Positions 8,953-20,173 of a DNA stretch of 64,000 bases are shown here, piece by piece. The notes under the pieces were generated by a model. That model was not told the origin of the DNA, did not search any database, and saw only the letters and a program-made list of their open reading frames with translations. Source of the stretch: Chenggangzhangella methanolivorans (GTDB taxonomy: Bacteria > Pseudomonadota > Alphaproteobacteria > Rhizobiales > Methylopilaceae); contig NZ_CP081869.1 of NCBI RefSeq assembly GCF_019797865.1, positions 186,001 through 250,000 on the forward strand, given 5' to 3'. Both the position numbers and the translations under genes were made by a program. Each line of letters starts with the position of its first letter. The first letter of the stretch is position 1.

Positions 8953-9984
8953 TCACGCCGCGACCTTCCGCTCTCGGCCGACCAGCACGTCGATCATCGC
9001 GAGCCGGTCCACCACCCCGATGACCTCGCCGCGCTCGACCACGGCGAACGGCTTTTCGGAGCTCTCGACGTCATGGGCGAAGCTCGCGATGCGGCTTCCG
9101 GCGTCGATCCGGCCGGCGAAGTCGCTCGCGCCCGCGACCGGGGCCATCACCGAGCGGGCGGTCAGGATCTTGGCGCGCGGGGCGTCGCGGGTGAAGGCGC
9201 GGACGTAGTCGGTGGCGGGGTTCAGCACGAGCTCCTCGGCCGAGCCGATCTGCGCCACGCGGCCGTCCTTCATGATCGCGATGCGGTCGGCGATCCGGAC
9301 CGCCTCGTCGAAGTCGTGGGTGATGAACACGATGGTCTTCTTCAGAAGACCCTGAAGCCGCAGCACCTCGTCCTGCATCTCGCGGCGGATCAGCGGGTCG
9401 AGCGCGGAAAACGGCTCGTCCAGGAACCAGAGGTCCGGCCCGACCGCGAGCGAGCGCGCGATGCCGACGCGCTGCTGCTGGCCGCCCGAAAGCTCGCGCG
9501 GGAACCGGTCCTCGCGGCCCCCGAGACCCACCAGCTTGATCATCTCGAGCGCACGCGCCTCGCGTTCGGCGCGCGGCCGCCCCTGCACGTCGAGCGGGAA
9601 CGCCACGTTGCCGAGCACGGTGAGGTGCGGCAGCAGCGCGAAGTTCTGGAACACCATGCCCATCTGGTGGCGGCGGATGCGGATGAGCTCGTGCTCGGGC
9701 ATCTTCGCGAGATCCCGCCCCTCGAACAGGATCTCGCCCGCGGTCGTGGGCGTGAGGCCCGACAGGCACCGCACCAGCGTCGACTTGCCGGAGCCCGACA
9801 GGCCCATGATCACGAAGGTCTCGCCGCGGGCGATGTCGAGGTCGACGTCGATGACGGCCGGGACGATCCCGGCCGCCGAGAGAGCCGCGGCGTCGGCGGA
9901 AAGCCTGCCGTCGGTCACGAAGCGCTCGGGCCGCGCGCCGAAGAGTTTTGCGACGCCGCGCGCGGCGAGGATGGAGTCAGGCAT
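8953..9984 (-). CDS. Quaternary-amine ABC transporter ATP-binding protein (ProV/OpuAA-like)
   Basis: 343-residue cytoplasmic ATPase. Walker [11 protein letters not shown]-loop region VFQNFALLPHLTVLGNVAF, signature LSGGQQQRVGIARSLAV, Walker B LWFLDEP and switch FITHDFDEA are all present. After about residue 245 it carries the accessory C-terminal region of glycine-betaine transporters (CBS-like), ending FAVVERGEVIGVVDRLAMIDV. In ProV/OpuA this part senses ionic strength or stabilises the dimer. It is followed by a repeat-rich 280-base gap and then the permease. Together with the ProX-like protein and the double permease it makes a complete glycine-betaine-type importer. Confidence 0.93.
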   Translation of the reverse strand: MPDSILAARGVAKLFGARPERFVTDGRLSADAAALSAAGIVPAVIDVDLDIARGETFVIMGLSGSGKSTLVRCLSGLTPTTAGEILFEGRDLAKMPEHELIRIRRHQMGMVFQNFALLPHLTVLGNVAFPLDVQGRPRAEREARALEMIKLVGLGGREDRFPRELSGGQQQRVGIARSLAVGPDLWFLDEPFSALDPLIRREMQDEVLRLQGLLKKTIVFITHDFDEAVRIADRIAIMKDGRVAQIGSAEELVLNPATDYVRAFTRDAPRAKILTARSVMAPVAGASDFAGRIDAGSRIASFAHDVESSEKPFAVVERGEVIGVVDRLAMIDVLVGRERKVAA

Positions 9985-10022
9985 CGGATCGGCTCACATG
10001 CCGCGAGATCGAAACCTACCGC

Positions 10023-10118
10023 CGTCATGCCCGGCGGCGGCCGGGCGTCCACGAATTTCTAAGATCGCAGAGCGCTGCGACGAAGTCGTGGATGCCCGCG
10101 CAAAGGCGCGGGCATGAC
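10023..10118. repeat. GTCATGCCCG...CGGGCATGAC mosaic repeat, copy A
   Basis: About 96 bp bounded by GTCATGCCCGGC and GCGCGGGCATGAC, with inner CCACGAA and AAGTCGTGGATGCCCG. The whole unit is a nested inverted repeat. Related copies occur at 22749-22840 and 62493-62585. It fits the BIME/RIME class of Rhizobiales intergenic elements. It lies between the binding-protein and ATPase genes. Confidence 0.75.
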
Positions 10119-10159
10119 AGCGGAACGGGCGGCGCGAGAAAAGCATCAACGCCGATCGG

Positions 10160-11116
10160 TCACTGGATCCACTTCTTCCAGCGGTCCTCGTTCTTGGCCA
10201 TCCAGTCGTCGACCACCGCCTCGACCTTCTGGCCCTCAAGATCGACCTTGGCGGCGAGCTCGCCGATCTCCTTGTTGTCGAACGTGTAGGCCTTCACGGC
10301 CTTGTAGGCCCCCGGCCACTTGTCCTTCATGCCCTGCCAGACGGCCTTGTAGATCGGCCCGCGGGGCTTGGCGCAGTCGTACTTGGCGTCCTTGTTCACG
10401 CCCCAGGCCGGATCCTCGTAGCAAGCCTTCTCGTAGGGCGGGAACTTGATCCACTCGCCCTTGAACTTGATCGGCGCCCAGTGCGGCGCATAGATCCAGA
10501 GCAGGATCGGGGCCTTACGATCGTAGGCCGACTGCAGCTCGGCGAACATCGCCGCGTCCGTGCCCGCGTGCACCACCTCGAACGGCAGGTCGAGCGCCGC
10601 GACGCGCTCTTCGTCATAGCCGCCCCAGGTCACTGGGCCGCCGAGATACCGGCCCTTCGGCGCGGTCTCCGGGGTGGAAAACACCTCGGCGCATTCCTTC
10701 AGCGCCTTCCAGTCCGGCAGGCCCGGGCACTTCTCCTTCATGTATTCCGGGAACCACCAGTCCTCGATCGCCTGCATGCCGGTCTCGCCGACATTCTCGA
10801 CGCCGCCGGCCGCGATCGCCTCGTCCATCGCCTCCTTGGCGGTGGTGGCCCAGACCTCCATGGCGACGTGAAGGTCGCCGGTCCGCATGCCGGCGAACTG
10901 CGCGAGATAGTCGGCCTGGACGTAGTCGACGTTGTAACCGGCCTTCTTCAGCGTCTCGCCCATGATGCGGGCGGTGATCAGCTGGCCGGTCCAGTCGTGC
11001 AGGGTGACCTTGATCGGGTCCTTGGACTCCGGCGCGGCCGTGGCGGCGCCTGTCGTCCCGGCCATGGCGAGCGCGACGAGCCCCGCCGTCATTGCGCGCG
11101 TCAACTGATGCAGCAT
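10160..11116 (-). CDS. Glycine-betaine-type ABC transporter substrate-binding protein (ProX/OpuAC-like)
   Basis: 318-residue periplasmic binding protein. The signal peptide MLHQLTRAMTAGLVALAMAGTT has a cleavage site near GAATAA. The mature protein has the OpuAC pattern VTLHDWTGQLITARIMGETLKKAG and aromatic-rich ligand-pocket regions (IEDWWFPEY, VTWGGYDEE, WIYAPHW) typical of quaternary-ammonium binding cages. It is the first gene of the operon, divergent from the DeoR regulator. Family knowledge supports import of a betaine or choline-like compound; the exact ligand is not shown by the sequence. Confidence 0.92.
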   Translation of the reverse strand: MLHQLTRAMTAGLVALAMAGTTGAATAAPESKDPIKVTLHDWTGQLITARIMGETLKKAGYNVDYVQADYLAQFAGMRTGDLHVAMEVWATTAKEAMDEAIAAGGVENVGETGMQAIEDWWFPEYMKEKCPGLPDWKALKECAEVFSTPETAPKGRYLGGPVTWGGYDEERVAALDLPFEVVHAGTDAAMFAELQSAYDRKAPILLWIYAPHWAPIKFKGEWIKFPPYEKACYEDPAWGVNKDAKYDCAKPRGPIYKAVWQGMKDKWPGAYKAVKAYTFDNKEIGELAAKVDLEGQKVEAVVDDWMAKNEDRWKKWIQ

Positions 11117-11205
11117 GCCCGTCTCTCCTCAGAGGTTCGCAGGTCGCTCCCGCCGCACGGCTCCAATGCAGTTTGGGCGCCAGTTTTGCTGATGTCCACG
11201 TTTGA

Positions 11206-11243
11206 TGTGGGAATGACGTTGAGTTGACCCCAGCCTTCCCACA
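11206..11243. promoter_or_regulatory. Candidate operator between proX-like and deoR-like genes
   Basis: TGTGGGAA and TTCCCACA form a perfect 8-base inverted repeat, 22 bases apart, in the divergent promoter region. An extra CCAC-N7-GTGG palindrome (from 11197) overlaps the left arm. It is a reasonable binding site for the DeoR-type protein encoded immediately to the right. Functional assignment is inference. Confidence 0.4.
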
Positions 11244-11277
11244 AAATGCCCACGGAATAATCCCGCCGAGCCTGCGA

Positions 11278-12048
11278 ATGAGACAAAGCCCGAGACAGCG
11301 CGCGATCTTCGACCTCGTCCGCGACGAGGACGTCACGCGCGTCGTGGATCTCGCGGACCGGCTCGGCGTCTCGGACGAAACCATCCGGCGCAACATCAAG
11401 GCGCTGGTCGAGCATGGGCTGCTGACGCGAAGCCATGGCGCGGTCGAACTCGCCGGCGCCGCGGTCGAACCGCCGTTCCGAAGCCGCATGCGGGTGAACG
11501 CCGCCGCCAAGAAGGCGCTCGCGGCCGTGGTCGCCGGGCTGGTCGAGGACGGCCAGACCGTGATGATCGACGCCGGCTCGACCACGGCCTATGTGGCGCA
11601 GGCGCTCGAGCTCCGGCGGGGGCTCACCGTCATCACCAATTCGCTGGAGATCGGCCGCCATCTGCTCGAGCGCGGCGAGGCCCGCGTCTATCTCGCGGGC
11701 GGAGAGATGCGCGCCGAGCTCGGCGCCGCGGTCGGAGCCGACGCCGAAAGCTTCATCCGCAGGTTCCGCGCCGACGTCGCGATCCTGTCGATCGGCGGCG
11801 TCGACGCCCGCGCCGGCTTCACCGACTTCGACCTCGACGAGGCGCGGATCGCCCGGTCGATGATCGAAAGCTGCGAGCAGACGATCGTCGCCGGCGACAG
11901 CTCGAAGTTCGGCCGTCGGGCTCCGGTCGCCGTATGCGACGCTTCGGAGGTGAAGACGGTCGTAACCGACGCCGCCTCCGCCGCCGATATCGGAGAATGG
12001 CTGTCGAGGCACGGCGTCGCGGTGACGACGCCGGCGCGGCGATCCTGA
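11278..12048 (+). CDS. DeoR/GlpR-family transcriptional regulator
   Basis: 256 residues from the preferred start MRQSPRQRAIFDLV; an upstream in-frame start would add 18 poorly conserved residues. N-terminal winged HTH: RVVDLADRLGVSDETIRRNIKALVEHGLLTRSHGAV, the classic DeoR signature. The C-terminal DeoRC sensor domain contains DAGSTTAYVAQAL and the ISIGGVDARAGFTDFDLDEA segment, which binds phosphorylated intermediates in this family. It is divergent from the amine transporter operon with a 160-base shared promoter region, so it most likely controls that operon. A phosphorylated effector would fit the kinase-like gene in the cluster. Confidence 0.88.
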   Translation: MRQSPRQRAIFDLVRDEDVTRVVDLADRLGVSDETIRRNIKALVEHGLLTRSHGAVELAGAAVEPPFRSRMRVNAAAKKALAAVVAGLVEDGQTVMIDAGSTTAYVAQALELRRGLTVITNSLEIGRHLLERGEARVYLAGGEMRAELGAAVGADAESFIRRFRADVAILSIGGVDARAGFTDFDLDEARIARSMIESCEQTIVAGDSSKFGRRAPVAVCDASEVKTVVTDAASAADIGEWLSRHGVAVTTPARRS

Positions 12049-12079
12049 CCGCGCTGTTCGGCGAAGGCGCGCCGCGCCC

Positions 12080-13519
<1,440 letters not shown>

Positions 13520-13524
13520 CGACG

Positions 13525-14655
13525 TCAGCTCCTTTGGGCGCGGCCGTCGCCGGCCACGTACATCGGCATGAGCACGCGGAAGAGCGTCCGCCGCGGCTGG
13601 GATTCGCATTCGACGATGCCGCCGTGATTGCCGATGATCTTCGCGACGAGCGCGAGACCAAGGCCCGAGCCCGTGGGCTTGGTGGTCACGAACGGATCGA
13701 ACAGGTGGGGCACGAGGTCTTCCGGCACGCCGGGGCCGTTGTCGCGCACGATGAACTGCAGCGGCAGGCTGACCTTGGCCGAGGAGCCCGGCACGGAGAG
13801 GCGCACGCCCGGCTTGAAGGCGGTCGAGAGATGGATCTCCCCGTCCTCGGCGTCGCCGATCGACTCGGCGGCGTTCTTCACGAGGTTCAGGAACACCTGG
13901 ATGAGCTGGTCGCGGTTGGCGAGCACCGGCGGCAGCGAGGGGTCGTACTCCTCGACGATCCGGACGTTGCGGCCGAAACCCGTCATGGCGAGCCGCTTCA
14001 CGTGCTCGAGCACCGAATGGATGTTGACCGCCTCGCGCTCGATCGGGCGCTCGTCGGAGAACACCTCCATCCGGTCGACCAACTTCACGATGCGGTCGGC
14101 CTCGTCGCAGATGAGGCGGGTGAGCGCGCGGTCCTCGTCGCTCGCCGACTGCTCTAGAAGCTGCGCGGCGCCGCGGATGCCGGAAAGCGGGTTCTTGATC
14201 TCGTGCGCCAGCATCGCGGCGAGCGCCGTCACCGATCGGGCGGCGCCGCGGTGGGTGAGCTGGCGGTCCATCTTGTCCGCGATGGTGCGCTCCTGCAGCA
14301 CCACCACATGGACGCCGGGCTTTTCGGACAAGGGCGCGACATGAATGTCGACGATGCGCTCGCCGCCGTTCCTCGGCGTGCCGAGGTCGACGCGATATTC
14401 GTTGACCGGCGCGTTGCGCTCGCGCGCCTGCTCGATCAGCGCCACGAGCGGCGATCCGAAGGGAACGAATTCACGGATGTCGTGACGCCGCAGGACGTTG
14501 GCTGAGACCTCGAAAAAGGCTTCGGCCGACACGTTCACGTCCACGATCCGACCATCGGCCCCAACGCACAGAACAGGGTGCGGCAGCGCGTTCAGCACGG
14601 CCTCGGGGGCGCCCGCGCCGGTGCGGGGCTTGTGTTCCGTCGCGGCGGCGCTCAC
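13525..14655 (-). CDS. ntrB: Nitrogen regulation histidine kinase NtrB
   Basis: 376 residues, soluble. PAS domain: [23 protein letters not shown]-box: [20 protein letters not shown], the NtrB signature with His as phospho site. N-box: [17 protein letters not shown]-boxes: [22 protein letters not shown] and GSGLGLAL. In the family it phosphorylates or dephosphorylates NtrC under PII control. The GTG start is chosen because it overlaps the dusB stop as GTGA and gives the normal length. The sequence reads as one open frame with dusB only because of a frameshift near the dusB end; a real DusB-NtrB fusion is unlikely. Confidence 0.95.
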   Translation of the reverse strand: MSAAATEHKPRTGAGAPEAVLNALPHPVLCVGADGRIVDVNVSAEAFFEVSANVLRRHDIREFVPFGSPLVALIEQARERNAPVNEYRVDLGTPRNGGERIVDIHVAPLSEKPGVHVVVLQERTIADKMDRQLTHRGAARSVTALAAMLAHEIKNPLSGIRGAAQLLEQSASDEDRALTRLICDEADRIVKLVDRMEVFSDERPIEREAVNIHSVLEHVKRLAMTGFGRNVRIVEEYDPSLPPVLANRDQLIQVFLNLVKNAAESIGDAEDGEIHLSTAFKPGVRLSVPGSSAKVSLPLQFIVRDNGPGVPEDLVPHLFDPFVTTKPTGSGLGLALVAKIIGNHGGIVECESQPRRTLFRVLMPMYVAGDGRAQRS

Positions 14656-15684
14656 GCGGCGGCCCTCCACTGAAGTTCGTCGAGCGCGCGGTCGAAGGCC
14701 GCAAGGGCGGCCGGGGGTGGGCGCGGTCATGGCCGCGGCTTTCGCGGCGGGCGGGATCGGCGTTCCGACGCTCGCCGCGACGGCGTCGAGCGTCCAGCCG
14801 AGATGCTTTCGCGCGTGCCGCACGCCGACGTCGCGGCCGTAGAGGCCGAGAAGGCCGTCGTAATGTTCGAGCGCGAGCGCGCGCTGGTCGTCGACCGACG
14901 GCGCATCGGGCGCGAGTCCGGTCGCGAGAAACTCCGCGACCTGGCCCGGGAACCACGGCCGCCCCTGCGCGCCGCGGCCGATCATGACGCCGGCCGCGCC
15001 GGAGGCCGTCAGCATGGCCGGCGCGTCCTCGAAGGTCGTGAGGTCGCCGTTCGCGATCACGGGGATCTGGACCGCGGATGTCACCGCGGCGATCGCGCTC
15101 CAGTCGGCGCGCCCCTCATAGAACTGGGCGCGGGTGCGGCCGTGCACCGTGAGCATCTTCGCGCCCGCGGCCTCGGCCCGGACCGCGAGCTCCGGCGCGA
15201 CGATCGAGGTCTCGTCCCAGCCGAGCCGCATCTTGACCGTCACCGGAACCTCCACCGCCGCGACCGTGGCGTCGATCAGCCGGACCGCGAGGTCGAGCTC
15301 CTTCAGGAGCGCCGAGCCGCCATGGCCGCCCACCACCTTCTTGGCCGGGCAGCCCATGTTGATGTCGACGATCGCGGCGCCCGAGCCGACCGCGACCTTC
15401 GCGGCTTCGGCCATCCACGCGGGATTTCGGCCCGCGAGCTGCACCACATGAAGGTCGAGCCCGCCGCCCTCGGCGCGCAGCCGCGCTTCCGAATCGGCGC
15501 GCGCGAGTTCGCCAGACGCGACCATCTCGGACACGACGACGCCCGCGCCGAGCCGCGCCGCAATGCGGCGGAACACAACGTCGGTCACGCCGGACATCGG
15601 CGCGAGCGCGACCGGATTGCGCAATTCGACATCCCCGACGCGCAGGGACGGACGAACGGGAATGGGACCAGAGGGGCTGCTCAT
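14652..15684 (-). CDS. dusB: tRNA-dihydrouridine synthase B (NifR3)
   Basis: About 343 residues, FMN-dependent enzyme reducing uridine in the tRNA D-loop. Motifs: [20 protein letters not shown] at the start, [11 protein letters not shown] with the catalytic Cys, [23 protein letters not shown] and [13 protein letters not shown]. It is first in the dusB-ntrB-ntrC operon, conserved in alphaproteobacteria. Frame breaks near 14715 within a G-rich run. The true C-terminus, [13 protein letters not shown], is then found in another frame with a TGA at 14652 overlapping the ntrB GTG. Confidence 0.93.
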
Positions 15685-15842
15685 AATTTAGTCGTCTGAC
15701 CTTGTGCACACATCTTAGCCAATCCGGACCGCTGCACAAGATTCAATCTCGCCGGGACAGCGCGGACCGGCTCCGATAAAACCGCAGGCCTGCCGACGGA
15801 ACCCGAGAAGCCGCCCATGTCCCCTCTCCCGCCCTGCGTCGC

Positions 15843-17072
15843 ATGAGCACGCCCCGTCACGACGCGCCGCTGCGGACGGCCGCCCTCATCTGCGCGGCGG
15901 GCTCTGGAACGCGCGCCGGTTTCGGGCGCCCAAACAGTTCTTCGCGCTTGGCGGACGCCCGATTCTCGCGACCGCCGCCTCGGCTTTCATCGATCATCCG
16001 GGCGTCTCGCGACTGAAGATCGTCATCGGCGCGGATCAACGCGACGCCTATGGCCACGCCATGGCGGCTTTCGCCGGCCATCCGAAGCTCGCCGAACCCG
16101 CCATTGGCGGAGCGAGCAGGCAGGCCTCGGTGCGGGCGGGGCTCGCCGCGCTTGGCGGCGAGGCGCCCGATATCGTCCTGGTCCACGACGCCGCCCGCCC
16201 CTTCGCAGGGCCTGACCTAATCACCCGCGCGATCGCGGCTGCGGCCGAGCATGGCGCGGCGGTCCCCGGCCGCCCGGTCACCGACACGATCTGCGCCGTC
16301 GAGGCCGACGGCGCCCGCGGCGCGACGCTCGATCGTTCGAAGCTCGCGGCGCTTCAGACCCCGCAATCGTTCCGCTACGCCGATCTCGTCTCCGCGCATG
16401 AGAGGGCGGCGCGCGAGAACCGCGACGACTTCACCGACGACGGGGCGCTGATTTCCTGGGCGGGTGGGCGCGTCGCGCTGTTCGAGGGCGAGGCCCGCAA
16501 CGTGAAGCTCACCACACCGGGACCAGTTCGACGAGGAGGCGCTGCGGCGCGCCGGGCTCGACCATCTCGCGCTCGGCGACGTGCGAACCGGCTCGGGCTT
16601 CGACGTCCACGCCTTCGCCGACGGCGACCATGTCACGCTCTGCGGCGTGAAGGTGCCGCACGACTTCGGCCTGTCGGGCCATTCCGACGCCGACGTCGCG
16701 CTCCACGCCGTCACCGACGCGATCCTCGGCGCGCTCGGCGACGGCGACATCGGCGCGCATTTCCCGCCCTCCGACCAGCGCTGGAAGGGGCAAGACTCCG
16801 CCCTCTTCCTCGAAGACGCGGTCGCGCGCGTGCGGGCGGCGGGCGGCGTGGTCGCGCATCTCGACGTCACCATCATCGGCGAAGCGCCGAAGGTCGGCCC
16901 GCATCGCGAGGCCATGCGCGTCAGGCTCGCCGAGATCGCGGGCGTGGCCGTCGGCAGGGTCGGCGTGAAGGCGACGACGACCGAAAGGCTCGGCTTCGCC
17001 GGCCGCCGCGAGGGACTGGCGGCGCTGGCCTCCGCCACCATCCGCCTGCCGTTCCGGGATCTTCTGCGATGA
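15843..17072 (+). CDS. ispDF: Bifunctional IspD/IspF of the MEP isoprenoid pathway
   Basis: About 410 residues. The IspD half, which makes CDP-methylerythritol, shows AAGSGTRAG and [10 protein letters not shown]. The IspF half, which makes the cyclic diphosphate, begins [11 protein letters not shown] (zinc-ligand DxH) and has [24 protein letters not shown] and [16 protein letters not shown]. The fusion is normal for alphaproteobacteria. Two frameshifts are evident: near 15930 in GFGRPKQFF (one base missing after GRCC) and near 16520 before QFDEEAL. The enzyme is essential wherever the MEP pathway is the only isoprenoid route, so these are best read as sequence errors. It is divergent from dusB and overlaps cinA by ATGA. 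Confidence 0.92.
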
Positions 17073-17572
17073 CGAGATCCGCCTACGACCTCGCCGAGGA
17101 GGCGCTTCGGCTGGCGCGCGGCGCCGGGCTCACGATCGCGACCGCCGAGTCCTGCACCGGCGGGCTGGTGTCGGGCGCGCTCACCGAGGTGCCGGGCTCC
17201 TCGGACGCGATGGACCGCGGCTTCGTGACCTACTCCAACGCGGCGAAGACCGAGTTGCTCGGCGTGCCCGCGGATCTGATCGAGCGCTGCGGCGCGGTGA
17301 GCGAGGACGTGGCGCGCGCTATGGCGGAAGGCGCGCTCGCCGCCGCCAAGGCCGGCGTGGCTGTCGCGATCACCGGCGTCGCGGGCCCGGGCGGCGGCAC
17401 CCCGGCCAAACCCGTCGGCCTCGTGCATTTCGCCGCCGTCCGGCGCGGCCAGCCGACGATCACGCGCGAGCGCCGGTTCGGCGACCTCGGGCGGGCCGAG
17501 ATCCGCCGCTTGTCGGTGCTCGTCGCGCTGGAGCTGCTCGCGGAGGCGGCCGGCCGCACTGAGACCGCCTGA
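17069..17572 (+). CDS. CinA C-terminal domain protein (nicotinamide-nucleotide amidase)
   Basis: 167 residues, the stand-alone CinA-C (PncC) type. Motifs: [23 protein letters not shown] near the N-terminus, [32 protein letters not shown], and [21 protein letters not shown]. The family deamidates nicotinamide mononucleotide in the pyridine-nucleotide cycle. The start overlaps the ispDF stop (ATGA), the same ispDF-cinA arrangement seen in related bacteria. It ends 12 bases from the convergent chemotaxis gene. Confidence 0.92.
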   Translation: MTRSAYDLAEEALRLARGAGLTIATAESCTGGLVSGALTEVPGSSDAMDRGFVTYSNAAKTELLGVPADLIERCGAVSEDVARAMAEGALAAAKAGVAVAITGVAGPGGGTPAKPVGLVHFAAVRRGQPTITRERRFGDLGRAEIRRLSVLVALELLAEAAGRTETA

Positions 17573-17584
17573 GCCCGGCGCAGC

Positions 17585-19062
17585 CTACAGCAGCGCGCGC
17601 GACGCCTCACGGACTTCGCGGGTGGCGGAGTCGACCTGCTGGGTCGCGGCCGCGATCTCCTTCATGCGGCCGCTGATCGCGAACACGCCCTGCGACGCGA
17701 ACTGCATGCTCACCGAGATCTCCCGGGTGACGCCGGACTGCTGCTCGACCGCAGACGCGATCGCGATCGAGATCTCGTTGATGCGCTTGATCGTCTCGGC
17801 GATGTTTCGATGGCCGAGACCGCCTGCGCCGCCATGCTCTGGCTTTCCGAAATCTGGGAGCTGATCTGCTCGGTGGCCTTGGCGGTCTGCTCGGCGAGGT
17901 TCTTCACCTCGGAGGCGACGATCGCGAAGCCTCGGCCGGCGTCGCCCGCCCGCGCGGCCTCGATGGTGGCGTTCAGCGCCAGGAGGTTCGTCTGCTCGGC
18001 GATGCCGCGGATGAGGAGGACGACCTCGCCGATGCGGTCCGCCGCGGTCGAGAGGCCCGCGACGATCGCGTTGGTCTCGCGCGCCTGGCTGACGGCTTCT
18101 GTGGAGATCACGGAGGCGTTCGACCTTGGAGCTGATCTCCGACACCGACACCGCGAGCTCTTCGGAAGCCGCCGCGACAGACTGCACGCTGTCGGTCACG
18201 CCGCCGACCTCCTGGGCTGCGCTGCCGGGCCTGCTCGGTCGTGGGTCACGGCGCTCAGGATCGAGTCGAGCTGGCCGCTGATCGTGACCTGGCCCTGCTC
18301 CCGCCGGTCGCGGGCCTTCGCCTGGGGCCGTGACGTCGTCGCTCACGAGCTTGACGATCTTGAGCGGCTTGCCGTCGGCGCCGAGCACGGGATTGTAGGA
18401 CGCCTGGATGAAGATCTCGCGCCCGCCGCGCGCGAAGCGGCGGAACTCGCCGGCCTCATACTCGCCGCGACGGAGCTTGTCCCAGAACTGGGCGTAGTCG
18501 CCGCTCGCGCGATAAGCCTCGTCGACGAACATGCTGTGGTGCCGTCCGACGATCTCCTCGAGCCGGTAGCCCATGGCGCGCAGGAAGTTTTCGTTCGCCG
18601 AGCGGATGACGCCGTCGACGTCGAACTCGACCACGGCCTGCGACCGGTGGAAGGCCGCGATCTGGTTCTCGCAATCGACGGTGTGGCGCTTCTGCGCCGT
18701 GACGTCGGCCGCGACCTTCATGACCTTCGTCACCACGCCCTGCGGTCGACGATCGGGTTGTAGGACGCCTGCAGCCAGATCTCGCGCCCGCCCTTGGCCA
18801 CGCGCCGGAACTCGCCGGCGTGGAGCGACCCGGCGCGCAGGTTCTCCCAGAACTCGCGATAGGCCGGGCTCGCCTGCTCGGCGGGATCGACGAAGAGCGC
18901 GTGGCGGCGACCCACCACCTCGTCGAGTTGATAGCCGACGACGGCCAGAAAGTTCGGATTCGCCCCGAGGATGACGCCGTCCGGCGAGAATTCGATCACG
19001 GCTTGCGAGCGCTCGATCGCCGCGAGTTTCGCTCGGGCGTCGGAGGAGCTGAGTTTGAACAT
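17585..19062 (-). CDS. Soluble PAS-PAS methyl-accepting chemotaxis-type transducer
   Basis: About 490 residues with no membrane segments. Two PAS domains in tandem are near-repeats of each other: each has RSQAVIEF or RSQAVVEF, a [11 protein letters not shown] or [11 protein letters not shown] block, and [13 protein letters not shown] or [14 protein letters not shown] methyl-accepting signalling region follows, with the hairpin tip motif [33 protein letters not shown] present (here cut across frames). The frame changes near 17815, 18125, 18230, 18320 and 18740; no single frame covers it, probably from indel errors. A repetitive PAS pair of this type often binds heme or flavin for redox or oxygen sensing, but the ligand is not evident here. 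Convergent with cinA. Confidence 0.82.
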
Positions 19063-19187
19063 GGGGAATCCTAGCGGCCCGCGATGGAGCCTTCGTGCCC
19101 GCCCGACTCTATCGGGCGTGGCGCCAAGGATGCCAGCGACACGCTAAGGAAGCGTTATCCAAGCGAATGCACGCAAAAAGAGCGAAA

Positions 19188-19652
19188 CTACACGCCTTTG
19201 GCGAAATCGTCCTTCCGCACGTCGCGTGCGATCGCATCGAGCACGGCGTTGACCATGCCGGCCTCTTCCCGCTCGAAGAAGGCGTGGGCGATGTCGACAT
19301 ATTCGACGATCACGACCTTGGCGGGCACGTCGCGGCGCTTGCCGAGCTCATAGGCGCCGGCGCGGAAGATCGCTCGCATCACCGCTTCGACGCGCTTCAG
19401 CGGCCAGCCGCCCTCGAGCGTGCGGTCGACCAGCGGATCGAGCGCGCGCTGTTCCTTCAACACGCCGCCGACGAGATCGCGGAAGAACGCGGCGTCGGCC
19501 GGCTTGTACTCGTCGCCGTCCACCACCTTTCCGAGCCAGTGCGACTCGAACTGCGCGAGCGTGTCGGGAAGGCCGGCTCCTGCGACGTCCATCTGGTAGA
19601 GCGCCTGGACGGCCGCGAGCCGGGCCGCCGAACGGGTTTCGCCCTTCGCCAT
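19188..19652 (-). CDS. nusB: Transcription antitermination factor NusB
   Basis: 154 residues, all-helical RNA-binding protein. Family pattern: SAARLAAVQALYQMDV at the start, DPLVDRTLEGGWPLKRVEAVMRAIFRAGAYEL and PAKVVIVEYVDIAHAFFEREEAGMVNAVLDAIAR. It acts with NusE in rRNA antitermination. It starts one base after the ribH stop, in the conserved rib-nusB operon. Confidence 0.96.
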   Translation of the reverse strand: MAKGETRSAARLAAVQALYQMDVAGAGLPDTLAQFESHWLGKVVDGDEYKPADAAFFRDLVGGVLKEQRALDPLVDRTLEGGWPLKRVEAVMRAIFRAGAYELGKRRDVPAKVVIVEYVDIAHAFFEREEAGMVNAVLDAIARDVRKDDFAKGV

Positions 19653-19653
19653 C

Positions 19654-20136
19654 TCAGGCCTCCACGCGGCGCTTGAGCCGCAGCAGCGACAGCGCGGCCT
19701 CGGCGGCCCCGCCGCCCTTGTCCATCTCGGCGACGCGGGCCCGGGCGAGCGCCTGGGCCTCGTTCTCGACGGTGAGAACGCCGTTGCCGAGCGGCAGCCG
19801 CAGCGCGACGGACAGATCCATCAGGCCGCGGGCGCTCTGCTCGGAGACGATCTCGTAATGTGTGGTCTCGCCGCGGATGACGCAGCCGAGCGCGACGGCC
19901 GCGTCATACGGCGTTCCCCGCGCGGCCGCAGTCTCGAGCAGGATCGCGATCCCGGTCGGCAGCTCGAGAGCGCCCGGCACGGTCACGACGTCGAACGTCG
20001 TCCCGGCGGCTTCGAGATGGCCGACGGCGCCCTTGAGCAGCTCGTCGGCGATCTCGTCATAGAAGCGCGCCTCGACGACGAGGATGTGGGCGCGCATGGG
20101 CTCGACGGCGCCTTTGCGCCGTTGCGGTTCGGCCAT
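19654..20136 (-). CDS. ribH: 6,7-dimethyl-8-ribityllumazine synthase
   Basis: 160 residues from [11 protein letters not shown]. It condenses the ribityl-uracil and dihydroxybutanone phosphate in riboflavin synthesis. Motifs: [49 protein letters not shown], and [15 protein letters not shown]. The in-frame ATG 21 codons upstream is not preferred since the extra segment is not conserved and would reach toward ribE. Confidence 0.96.
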   Translation of the reverse strand: MAEPQRRKGAVEPMRAHILVVEARFYDEIADELLKGAVGHLEAAGTTFDVVTVPGALELPTGIAILLETAAARGTPYDAAVALGCVIRGETTHYEIVSEQSARGLMDLSVALRLPLGNGVLTVENEAQALARARVAEMDKGGGAAEAALSLLRLKRRVEA

Positions 20137-20173
20137 AGGATTTAGAGACCTTCGAAATTGGACGAGGCGCTTG

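Noticed and set aside
13525-15684. Apparent DusB-NtrB fusion protein of 719 residues
   Set aside because: Caused by a frameshift near 14715. The normal DusB C-terminus and a GTGA overlap with the NtrB start are visible in the other frame.
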